NCBI GenBank assembly: GCA_014529385.2
Contig: CM043968.1
Span: 30,767,513 to 30,831,512, forward strand
Source: Adiantum capillus-veneris
Taxonomy: Eukaryota > Streptophyta > Polypodiopsida > Polypodiales > Pteridaceae
Direction: 5' to 3'
Length of the DNA stretch: 64,000 nucleotides
Shown: piece after piece, positions 61,001-64,000 of the stretch
Layout of the letters: every line of letters begins with the position of its first letter
How positions within the stretch are numbered: the stretch's first letter is position 1
Translations under genes and position numbers: made by a program
The notes under the pieces: generated by a model
Seen by the model: only the letters and a program-made list of their open reading frames with translations
What the model was told of the DNA's origin: nothing
The model's database searches: none

Positions 61001-64000
61001 GTGATCTAGGTGTATCAAGAGTTTCTGGACAGGATGAGATGGCTAGATTAAATGATGGAGACACAATGTTCAGTGTGAACTAAGTGTGTGATTTTTGTGA
61101 ATTGCATGCTATGTGAATGTATTGTCTTGTGGAGACTGTCATGGGTATGGTTTGCTTGATTGATATGTGAAAAGAAATGAGAGACTCACAGCATTTTAAT
61201 TATCATAATTGCAGGGAATCTGCTGAAGGTCGATATGTCCCTAATGAGGGATTTTTTGGGGACATGGTGACAAAGGATCCAGCATATGTGCCTCGGGAAT
61301 TTAGTGAAATGTTACTAGATGAGGATGCAAGCAGTGTGGATGAGGATAGTAATGAGAATGGAAATAGTATTGGAAATAAACTAGAAACGAAAGATTCTGT
61401 GGTTGACTCTTCCCCTGCTGTGGTGGCAAAGGACAATGTTAGAGAAGAGGGTGTCAGCAAGGAGATAGAGGGACTAGCTCCTGATTTGGAGGCTGTGAAA
61501 ATGGATGGCGTTGCAGATGCAGAAGCTGAATCTGCTGAGGCACCCATGACTATTGAGGAAATTGATAGGCTTCTCGATACTTGTTTGCTGCAAGCCCTCC
61601 ACACAACTGTCAAAGAGAAAGATCTTCCAATGCCAAGCAGCACTTTATGGTGAACATATCACCCTTTTGATTGTTTAAAGCTGCTATGGTGAATGTCTTC
61701 TCACCTCACCTTTGCTACTTGTGAAAAGGCTGCACTCTCTTAAGCAGCTTCATATGCATCTCTGTGTGATTGCTTTGTGTTGGTGTGTGCTAGCTTGAGG
61801 TCTATATATTGTTATTCTACTTCATTCAGGAAAGAATCAAGGAGGTGAAGCACAGACAAAGTTGCACCTTCAAAGCTTAGCGTGATTATTTTCTCCTTCA
61901 AACATGCACTTGAATGCTACTTGGTGCATGATGTGGTCACTGATGATAAGGAGTGGAAAGTCCATAATTGCTGTCCTACTGCAGGCACACGGGTGCATGT
62001 CCATGTGCTTCCACTTATAAGAGGTGGAATTTCATCAAGATGTTTGCATTTGTGTCATGTAAATATGTGTCCATGTGCGTGCTCGCATACACCCAGCCCG
62101 AGACCCACACTCACATCTGGAGAGATGGCAACATCTATGGAGTTGATTGGCTCTAGAATCTTGTCAGTCATTATTTTGGCTTGTTGTTCTTCTTGTACCA
62201 TTCACTTGTGACACTGGAATCTGCAATTAGAATGAGGAAATGTGCTGAAAGAAAAAGTTATGATTTATTGTGTAGCATGTTAACAGGTGTTGGCTGAATC
62301 AACAGGTCCAATCATATCCTGTCCTGTAGACCTCCTGGGACCACCTTGGATCTGAAAAAATCATCCCACAAAAAGCTTTCAAAATGGCTTCAATTCAAGT
62401 CATCAACAGGGCTGGTATGAGTGCATTAGCGTCCAATTATTTCCAGTGTTTTTGTTCTATATTGCAAGATGTGACCCTTACAACTGTAATAATCTTCGCC
62501 AGATTTCAGCAAAAGAGGACAAGCACAGGAAGGAGGTCATGTTGCTGGGATTCAATCGAGGTCATCCAGATTTTTTGGCATTTAAACCGATGAAGAAAGT
62601 TACTCCTCAGGAGGTGCATACAGCTCCTTCAGTGAGTGATGGGCACCAGGCTGGGAAACTAGAGGTGTTTGAAGTTTGGAAATGCAGTTCTCATGTCAGT
62701 CCAATATTTGAAGCAGTTGGTGCAGATCCAAGCAGGCTGTATAGCTCATCAGAGGCATCAGATGTTGTATATTCTTATGTTGAGAAAGAGAACCTGGTTA
62801 AAGGTAATGATAAGGCCATAGTTGTGCTTGATGCATCACTGTGTGACGCGCTCTACAAAGGCACCATAAAGAAGGGGAATACCTACCCTACTGAGATCTA
62901 CAAGAAAGATCTGGGTGCGACATTAATTAGCCGAATGCAAGCCCATTTTAAAGTTGTCAGGGGGAATGAGTCTGCGGTCAGGAAAGGAGCGCTAAAGACT
63001 GTACAGATTATGACTGAGCGACGGCAGGGGAACAAGAAAGTAACCAAGGTTTCTGGTATAGAGTCTTTTCTTGTGGATGCTGAACATCTGGCCAATGAGC
63101 TGCAGAAAAAATTTGCTTGCAGCACGTCAGTTGCAGAGGTACCAGGTGGGTGTACGAGTTATTTTCTACGCCTGAATTTTGCAGTTTAAGATACTATACT
63201 AGAATTTTAGGCAAGTCTTACACAATCAAGCATGTTGTTGCCAGTAGGTTACTCATTTTTGAGTGCGGCTCCCACAAGAGGCCTTTGATACTAGATAATG
63301 TATTTTGTCTGGCTCAATTGTATATGAGTCTTAGGCGAGCTCACACTAACCACGTCGTCACCATTACCATTTAAGTTGTGATGAGCGAAGTCTAACTCCC
63401 ACATCAGTGATCACATCCCCACTCAATTGTATAGGAGTCTTAGGCAAGCTCACACTAACCACGTCGCCACCATTACCATTTAAGCTGTGATGAGCGAAGT
63501 CTTAACTCCCACATCAGTGATCACATCCCCACTCAATTGTATATGAGTCTTAGGCGAGCTCACACTAACCACGTTGCCACCATTACCAGTTAAGCTGTGA
63601 TGAGCGAAGTCTTAACTCCCACAACAGTGATCACATCCCCACCCTTCTCGTTGGGCAGCGTAGGTTTCAGCTTCGATTGTTTATGCATGCAAACCGTTGT
63701 CAAATTTCGCGTAGGTGATTATATTTCGTTGGGTGTAGTTTCCCCTCAGATTGCAGCTTTGTAGTAATCCCTTGAAACTAGGTGGCAATCTCAAGTGTAA
63801 ATGGCTTTCAGTATATGTGCATAAGCTCTTAGGCAAGCTTTGCTTGGTCAAATTGGTTTGATGTTACCCTAGATTGCAAATCTGGTTCACTGAGATTTTG
63901 GTTTTTATCTGCAACTGATGCCAGCCATTCAAAAAACTGATTGTGGTGGTTTTTAAATTTGTAGGCAAGAAGGGTCAATATGAAGTTCTTGTACAAGGTG
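21732..64000 (+). CDS. EIF2D: Eukaryotic translation initiation factor 2D, 8 exons visible, 3' partial
   Basis: The product is a GTP-independent tRNA-binding translation factor of the ligatin/eIF2D family, known to deliver or release tRNA at the ribosomal P site and to act in post-termination recycling. Exons inferred from homology with consistent GT-AG junctions and phases are: 21732-21866, 47116-47227, 47539-47730, 47810-47904, 61215-61649, 62306-62414, 62503-63145 and 63965 to beyond 64000. In order they encode the N-terminal basic domain (MFKKPSEVKALQRLSGADRK), the PUA domain (GGADLMFPG, WAVKVPGNAAPIAVG), an acidic linker, the winged-helix/SWIB-MDM2-like part (DLKKSSHKKLSKWLQ) and the SUI1/eIF1 domain (ITERRQGNKKVTKVSG-like). 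No stop or frameshift occurs within the exons, so the gene looks functional. The start was chosen because MFKK is the family N-terminus. Introns 1 and 4 are filled with transposons. The end of SUI1 lies outside the window. Confidence 0.9.
23967..24774 (+). repeat. Two head-to-tail LTR remnants
   Basis: TGTCACAAG starts at 23967 and TGTCACAAACTGATGACGTG starts at 24353. Both continue with CGGAT/TGACGTGGCA-type repeats, and the second reaches GCAGAGTGTGAGAGCAGAGG and GAGAGTTGTACTTTG near 24715-24760. They belong to the same LTR superfamily as the copies at 25020, 34758, 48289, 55790 and 60098. No internal sequence remains. Confidence 0.65.
24775..25014 (+). pseudogene. Copia RT C-terminus, left part of a split element
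   Basis: Reads RLIDTSLELGENIS in one frame, then after a frameshift NVVGCLVWLTYSRPDICYTV and LRYISGTLDHG, the end of copia reverse transcriptase. It is cut off at 25014 by the LTR element starting at 25020. Its continuation is found at 35410-35890, in frame once the insert and one target copy are ignored. The left part of this copia is missing. Confidence 0.85.
25020..25658 (+). repeat. 5' LTR of the outer LTR element
   Basis: 639 bp. The TGGTATCAGAGC primer site follows at 25660-25671. Contains several TGACGTGGCA segments. Confidence 0.9.
25988..27458 (-). repeat. 3' LTR of nested gypsy (left copy)
   Basis: 1,471 bp, including a (GA)n tract at about 26050-26094. The ORF of 138 codons at 26390-26806 is in the LTR and is not considered a gene. 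Confidence 0.88.
27620..27985 (-). pseudogene. Gypsy integrase C-terminus
   Basis: Reads QQKRKADKHRRNLNLEKGQY, FYGPFKITDKVNDVTFRLDL and HNAFHVSLLRPYVG, the GPY/F-type integrase tail that precedes a chromodomain. It joins in frame to the segment ending at 30284 on the other side of the hAT element, after one target copy. A chromodomain proper is not seen; the frame stops at 27620. Confidence 0.85.
27986..30275 (-). mobile_element. hAT transposon, internally deleted copy
   Basis: 2,290 bp with terminal inverted repeats beginning CATAGTTACA at both ends and 8-bp flanks GCAATATC / TCAATATC (7 of 8 match). Compared with the copy at 52384-55602, it lacks about 0.9 kb covering the transposase C-terminus and the left subterminal spacer. 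The break has GCAT microhomology near 28103. It lies in the integrase tail of the nested gypsy. Subterminal regions are GC-rich with repeated GGGTC/GGGAC units. Confidence 0.9.
28100..29722 (-). pseudogene. hAT transposase, truncated and frameshifted
   Basis: Exon 1 (29722 to about 29186) encodes the N-terminus and a BED-type zinc finger but has a one-base frameshift in the CK.CPYKR part near 29577. Exon 2 (from about 29080) begins with YFRTMVTKIGEYGSCYVPPS. It then shifts frame at 28904-28909 just before LLVDGWSDTRKRSIHG (the DUF659-like catalytic region) and continues with VADGEASNRAAG. It ends at the deletion after RWNGYYSPLHA. The C-terminal hAT dimerisation part is absent, so no active enzyme can come from this copy. 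Confidence 0.85.
30276..30863 (-). pseudogene. Gypsy integrase core, frameshifted
   Basis: Segment 30863-30645 has WESIAMDFITDLPRS and DKFSKQAHFLP. After a frame break, 30585-30290 has the FPSAYHPQTDGQSEIAN motif and YVSERQSEWEQYLPIVEFAY. This is the DDE core of a Ty3/gypsy integrase. The SDRD motif region falls in the break near 30600-30640. Confidence 0.85.
30927..31819 (-). pseudogene. Gypsy gag, fragmented
   Basis: Three minus-strand pieces: 31819-31634 (N-terminal, glutamine-rich), 31327-31094 (FIRQFEVAFAEGNFKERSKL, LKGTANSWW) and 31199-30927 (DWIVFKKEFYAQFLPPDYEE). The order and the WW motif are those of a gypsy gag/capsid. Frameshifts separate the pieces. No zinc knuckle was found before the deletion junction. 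Confidence 0.75.
31886..33390 (-). repeat. 5' LTR of nested gypsy (right copy)
   Basis: 1,505 bp. Differs from the left copy by substitutions and indels: a shorter GA tract, and an extra stretch near 32310-32355 and near 32838-32875. Confidence 0.88.
33975..34650 (+). repeat. Clustered direct repeats in the outer element's 3' internal region
   Basis: Three families: CCTCCAAAC.A.GCAG...TGGTTGTA near 33990, 34050 and 34188; GGTTATGCGGGAGGAGT near 34128, 34257 and 34316; and a 37-bp unit AGGAGAAGCTAACT...AAAAGAG at 34554-34650, three copies. No coding potential was recognised. Confidence 0.75.
34758..35409 (+). repeat. 3' LTR of the outer LTR element
   Basis: 652 bp, preceded by the purine tract AAGAAGGGGAGA. 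Ends TTGTGACA followed by target copy CATGG. Contains a (CT)n tract at about 35297-35329. Confidence 0.9.
35410..35890 (+). pseudogene. Copia RNase H, right part of the split element
   Basis: Resumes the copia frame interrupted at 25014: VFYGRSKGCTLLGWCDSDWA, RRSTT, then STEAEYRA and KHIEVQYHFV. It has a stop near 35527 and later frameshifts. It is followed directly by a purine tract and the copia LTR. Confidence 0.85.
35891..36255 (+). repeat. 3' LTR of the split copia
   Basis: Starts TGTTAGAGTTACACC after AAGAGGGGG and includes a TATAAATAG-like promoter near 36114 and a (CT)n tract (36185-36217). The end, at ...CTCTCACA, is uncertain. No matching 5' LTR is present in the window. Confidence 0.65.
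36258..36362. repeat. GGGTACTTGGGTTCTT minisatellite
   Basis: About 7 imperfect units of 13-16 bp (TACTTGGGTTCTTGGG). The same motif in the opposite orientation occurs at 50515-50625 and, degenerate, at 57910-57985. Confidence 0.85.
36753..36982. repeat. Perfect 115-bp tandem duplication
   Basis: 36753-36867 and 36868-36982 are identical by eye, starting GAATGATGGTGTATGCTC. The lack of differences implies a recent duplication (or an assembly error). Confidence 0.9.
37406..38753 (-). repeat. 3' LTR of chromovirus (left copy)
   Basis: 1,348 bp. Very similar to the right copy, with scattered substitutions and a longer CA tract (38315-38335). Confidence 0.92.
38807..40113 (-). pseudogene. Chromovirus integrase and chromodomain, frameshifted
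   Basis: Segment 40113-39877 has the zinc-finger remnant CLVCQKVK and RPWESIAMDFIFDLPRT. A frameshift near 39880-39900 leads into 39880-38807: MPQSIVSDRDPRMTSLFW, FHPQTDELSEEANSTF and a DDE-like spacing. The GPY/F tail (YYGPFHISEKISDVAYRLKL, HNAFHVSLLRPFVG) follows, then a chromodomain (RRYLVKFKNYPSLDAKWMEE, ELVDSPQLLQLYL). The chromodomain in this family is known to bind methylated histone H3 and steer insertion to heterochromatin. Confidence 0.92.
40189..41511 (-). pseudogene. Chromovirus reverse transcriptase-RNase H
   Basis: One open frame of about 440 codons: WRMCIDYRALNKNTIKNRFP, the FTRIDLKSGYHQI motif, FGLTNAPATFNRMM, catalytic FFDDMIVYS, then FLGHIVSKDGV. RNase H follows with FVIQCDACGHSLGAVL and TDHQTLRYF. 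This is the best preserved part of the element. It is entered from an upstream frame near 41500 by a frameshift and ends at a stop before integrase. Confidence 0.92.
41442..42270 (-). pseudogene. Chromovirus protease region
   Basis: 42270-41986 contains VLVFFDPGARANFISPELA, a retropepsin motif in which the usual Ser/Thr after the catalytic Asp is Pro. Frame 42053-41442 continues with EGCDVLLGIPWC and the HTIDLVPGSSPPNRPPYRV linker into RT. The frame change between the two pieces near 42050 breaks the polyprotein. Confidence 0.85.
42337..43913 (-). pseudogene. Chromovirus gag
   Basis: Starts at 43913 with a glutamine/glycine-rich N-terminus, then meets a frame break at about 43215 where frame 43218-42337 takes over. 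That frame has the retrotrans_gag core: KALTFIQQFDAAYAGGNFTE, LKGNALQWWTALL and FKQLFAPAWL. The terminal zinc knuckle reads CYICEQEGNFANEC, so the His of CCHC is Asn. Confidence 0.88.
43969..45309 (-). repeat. 5' LTR of chromovirus (right copy)
   Basis: 1,341 bp, followed by target copy AAACC. The primer site abuts its left edge at 43968. Confidence 0.92.
45961..47115. other. Intron 1 distal part, nothing recognised
   Basis: AT-rich sequence without recognisable repeats or ORFs. The last 60 nt show no strong pyrimidine tract before the exon 2 acceptor. Confidence 0.6.
47116..47227 (+). CDS. EIF2D: eIF2D exon 2
   Basis: 112 nt, acceptor TTTAAAG at 47115, donor CAG/GTGAGA. It reads VDISVARLTNRAYVYAVEGG through DLDGRGNDIFPT and ends in phase 1, the last part of the N-terminal domain before PUA. 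Confidence 0.92.
47539..47730 (+). CDS. EIF2D: eIF2D exon 3
   Basis: 192 nt, acceptor TTCAG, donor GCT/GTAAGT. Starts in phase 1 (completing Val) with YALWKAPSLLPSF and covers most of the PUA domain: GGEVSRYVLGGADLMFPG and WAVKVPGNAAPIA. Confidence 0.94.
47810..47904 (+). CDS. EIF2D: eIF2D exon 4
   Basis: 95 nt, acceptor GTCCAG, donor TATG/GTAAAA in phase 2. It finishes the PUA domain with VGITNVSSAEAIKAGLRGKA and HYYKDTLW. Confidence 0.92.
48289..48711 (+). repeat. 5' part of an LTR (plus orientation)
   Basis: TGTCACAAACTGCTGATGTG...GAGGGGCCTAAACCCTAAGA, same family as 25020. It runs to about 48660, then short unrelated sequence to 48711, where an LTR in the opposite orientation begins. 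Confidence 0.75.
48712..50354 (-). repeat. LTR (minus orientation) with an internal tandem triplication
   Basis: The outer ends are TGTCACAAGACC (48712) and GCAATTTGTGACA (50354), the two LTR termini. Between them the segment starting TGCCAATAGAAAAGAACAG recurs at 48733, 49217 and 49700 (periods 484 and 483). Only the last copy continues to the LTR start. ORFs of about 95-110 codons here merely repeat with the units. Confidence 0.85.
50355..51720 (+). pseudogene. Gypsy gag remnant A
   Basis: A leader (matching 57660-57850) is followed by a gag start MITTRSRMDSLREGD near 50628. Further pieces are FSKYDGKIDAA near 51015, then after frameshifts EFWRGLKQIGTPVMSFSNH and KEAFLLGLDEYIKYDVQV, ending at 51549. 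It corresponds segment by segment to gag remnant B at 58016-59166. A 20-nt stop-rich tail to 52045 contains no pol. Confidence 0.78.
50515..50625. repeat. AAGTACCCAAG minisatellite in gag leader
   Basis: About 8 imperfect units of CCAAGTACCC/AAGAACC. The inverse of the repeat at 36258-36362. Confidence 0.85.
52384..55602 (-). mobile_element. hAT transposon, longer copy
   Basis: 3,219 bp; terminal inverted repeats start CATAGTTACA; 8-bp flanks GGAAAAAT / GAAAAAAT (7 of 8 match). The subterminal regions are GC-rich: GGGTCGGGG units on the left and CCGTCC/CCCGTCC units on the right. It contains a two-exon transposase. The right subterminal has a partial duplication of GAGAGCTTCAAAGT near 55090-55150. 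Confidence 0.92.
52789..55012 (-). pseudogene. hAT transposase with BED finger, two frameshifts
   Basis: Exon 1 runs from ATG 55012 to a donor at about 54481 and encodes WSWWDEVDF and a BED zinc finger (CKLCPYKRTGGSNKV...HLLHEPGH). One base is missing near 54908 relative to the other copy, which shifts the frame before the finger. Exon 2 starts near 54369 (YFRTMVTKIGEYGSCYVPPS). A 2-base loss in a CT run at 54195-54200 shifts the frame just before LLVDGWSDTRKRSIHGVVAY. From there the frame is open to 52789 and has the hAT core: CMVADGEASNRAAG with the first catalytic Asp, FCMAHCLNNLL, and the C-terminal dimerisation motif SCLEQLWSVYSHIASKKRNR with the catalytic Glu. Length is in the range of plant hAT enzymes. 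Confidence 0.88.
55791..56754 (-). other. Internal 3' region of a minus-strand LTR element
   Basis: Next to the LTR is a purine tract and sequence mirrored at 59880-60097 (both contain the GCGTAATCGA...ACAATTCTTT.AAGAGGGGGG block near the LTR). No protein was recognised. A short minisatellite lies at 56118-56245. Confidence 0.6.
56118..56245. repeat. About 32-bp minisatellite, 4 copies
   Basis: The unit is TCAAGCACTGTCGTGTGCGA followed by GAATCATTCGCC. Copies start near 56118, 56151, 56183 and 56215; the first is the most diverged. Confidence 0.85.
56755..57552 (+). repeat. Candidate 5' LTR
   Basis: 798 bp from TGTTGGGAACTAGG to CACCTTACA, followed at once by a primer-site-like TTGGTATCAAAGC. 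It has many GCGTTTTCAGC-type short repeats (56890-57190). It does not resemble the LTR at 60098, so the element it starts may be chimeric. Confidence 0.5.
57553..59166 (+). pseudogene. Gypsy leader and gag remnant B
   Basis: After the primer site and a leader with AAGAACCC repeats (57910-57985) comes a gag start MVITQSGMDTLHGGG at 58016. An in-frame stop follows at 58196-58198. Later frames give EKIQFSKYDGKMDATVTHSW (58370-58430) and, from 58563, FNWADFQDKLKARFMPPQYL through KEAFLYGLDEYIKYDVEV and an Asn/Ser-rich tail. No zinc knuckle is seen before the sequence changes at about 59100. Confidence 0.82.
59102..59225. repeat. Cluster of telomere-like AAACCCTA motifs
   Basis: Seven AAACCCTA-type motifs in about 125 bp with an approximate 19-bp spacing (AAACCCTAAATTCTGCCAG-like unit). 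They lie exactly between the end of gag homology and the start of integrase-tail homology. Confidence 0.85.
59235..59515 (+). pseudogene. Gypsy integrase tail and chromodomain remnant
   Basis: WKIHNAFHVSLLKPFKGEV, then a linker with ILVPK, followed after a frameshift near 59395 by LKNYPTLDAKWMEKEDLADT and PQILELYLEIS. This matches the chromodomain end of the chromovirus at 37406-45309. Protease, RT, RNase H and most of integrase are missing between gag and this point. Confidence 0.85.
59516..60097 (+). other. 3' internal region of pol-deleted gypsy
   Basis: No coding sequence was recognised. It ends in the purine tract TTTTAAGAGGGGGG before the LTR. The ORF 59397-59840 is in the wrong frame for the chromodomain and is not taken as a gene. 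Confidence 0.6.
60098..60654 (+). repeat. 3' LTR of pol-deleted gypsy
   Basis: Starts TATCACAAAATAATGAC (a mutated TGTCACAAACTGATGAC) and ends CCTGTTACA. Contains (CT)n(GT)n at 60540-60589. Similar to the split LTR at 52046-55790 in reverse orientation. Confidence 0.75.
61215..61649 (+). CDS. EIF2D: eIF2D exon 5
   Basis: 435 nt, acceptor ATTGCAG, phase 2 start (completing the Trp of exon 4), then ESAEGRYVPNEGFFGD. A glutamate/aspartate-rich linker with low conservation follows. It ends with IDRLLDTCLLQALHTTVK and LPMPSSTLW, phase 2, donor TATG/GTGAAC. Confidence 0.92.
62306..62414 (+). CDS. EIF2D: eIF2D exon 6
   Basis: 109 nt, acceptor CAACAG, donor CTG/GTATGA. Reads SNHILSCRPPGTTLDLKKSS then HKKLSKWLQFKSSTGL, the SWIB/MDM2-like winged-helix core. 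A different frame is longer here, but only this one matches the family and both junction phases. Confidence 0.9.
62503..63145 (+). CDS. EIF2D: eIF2D exon 7
   Basis: 643 nt, acceptor CGCCAG, donor CCAG/GTGGGT, starting in phase 0 with ISAKEDKHRKEVMLLGFNR. It spans the end of the winged-helix region, a second domain (SSEASDVVYSYVEKENLV) and most of SUI1 (KGALKTVQIMTERRQGNKKV, GIESFLVDAEHLANELQKKF). Confidence 0.93.
63313..63642. repeat. 110-bp tandem repeat in eIF2D intron 7, 3 copies
   Basis: Copies start at 63313, 63422 and 63532, each CTCAATTGTATA.GAGTCTTA, then AGCTCACACTAACCACGT and a GATGAGCGAAGTC block. They differ at a few positions. Confidence 0.9.
63965..64000 (+). CDS. EIF2D: eIF2D exon 8, partial at window edge
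   Basis: Acceptor TTTGTAG, phase 1, reads GKKGQYEVLVQG, the continuation of SUI1. The exon runs past the end of the window. Confidence 0.85.

Larger units (their letters stand above)
47905..61214 (+). other. eIF2D intron 4, 13,310 bp
   Basis: Donor GTAAAA, acceptor ATTATAATTGCAG. Filled with LTR remnants, two gag remnants, a hAT element and a pol-deleted gypsy. 47905-48288 and 60655-61214 show no recognised element; the latter contains loosely repeated GGATGAGAT segments. Confidence 0.88.

Noticed and set aside
62384-62593. 69-codon ORF starting MASIQ
   Set aside because: Alternate frame over exon 6; the other frame matches eIF2D (LDLKKSSHKKL) and both splice phases.

Overview
The window comes from a land-plant nuclear genome that is large and loaded with transposons. 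Plant signs are the eIF2D gene with plant-like wording, Ty1/copia and chromodomain Ty3/gypsy elements primed by initiator-tRNA-Met-type sites, hAT elements, an orphan QLQ motif of the growth-regulating-factor type, and very long dinucleotide microsatellites. Introns of 25 kb and 13 kb plus a Penelope-like element suggest a gymnosperm, fern or other large-genome lineage rather than a compact angiosperm. That placement is inference; no taxonomic marker is decisive.

Layout. (1) 1-14.1 kb: a decayed Penelope-like retroelement. A reverse-transcriptase region with a YMDD motif lies between two direct ~2.3 kb repeats (pseudo-LTRs). The right repeat was later hit by a copia element (7047-12703) with 199-bp LTRs and a TACTC target duplication. 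(2) 14.1-19.1 kb: non-coding sequence in which no family was recognised. (3) 19.07-21.17 kb: a block bounded by inverted repeats, packed with microsatellites and carrying one QLQ exon. (4) 21.73 kb to the right edge: the only recognisable host gene, eIF2D on the + strand. Eight exons fit with matching phases and the gene runs off the window. Exon 1 is at 21732-21866, exons 2-4 at 47.1-47.9 kb, exons 5-8 at 61.2-64.0 kb.

Intron 1 (25,249 bp) is a nested transposon stack. A copia remnant is split by a 10.4-kb LTR element (25020-35409, TSD CATGG). That element holds a minus-strand chromovirus (25988-33390, TSD ACAGC), which holds a hAT element (27986-30275). Downstream is a second, nearly complete minus-strand chromovirus (37406-45309, TSD AAACC) inserted in another retroelement's ORF. 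Intron 4 (13,310 bp) holds a rearranged LTR array, two gag remnants of one gypsy family, a long hAT copy (52384-55602) sitting inside an LTR, and a pol-deleted gypsy whose deletion junction carries telomere-like repeats.

How it works together: the single host product is a translation factor with PUA, SWIB/MDM2-like and SUI1 domains. Everything else is selfish DNA, most of it broken by frameshifts, stops or deletions. All protein assignments are by eye from motifs; none was checked against a database.
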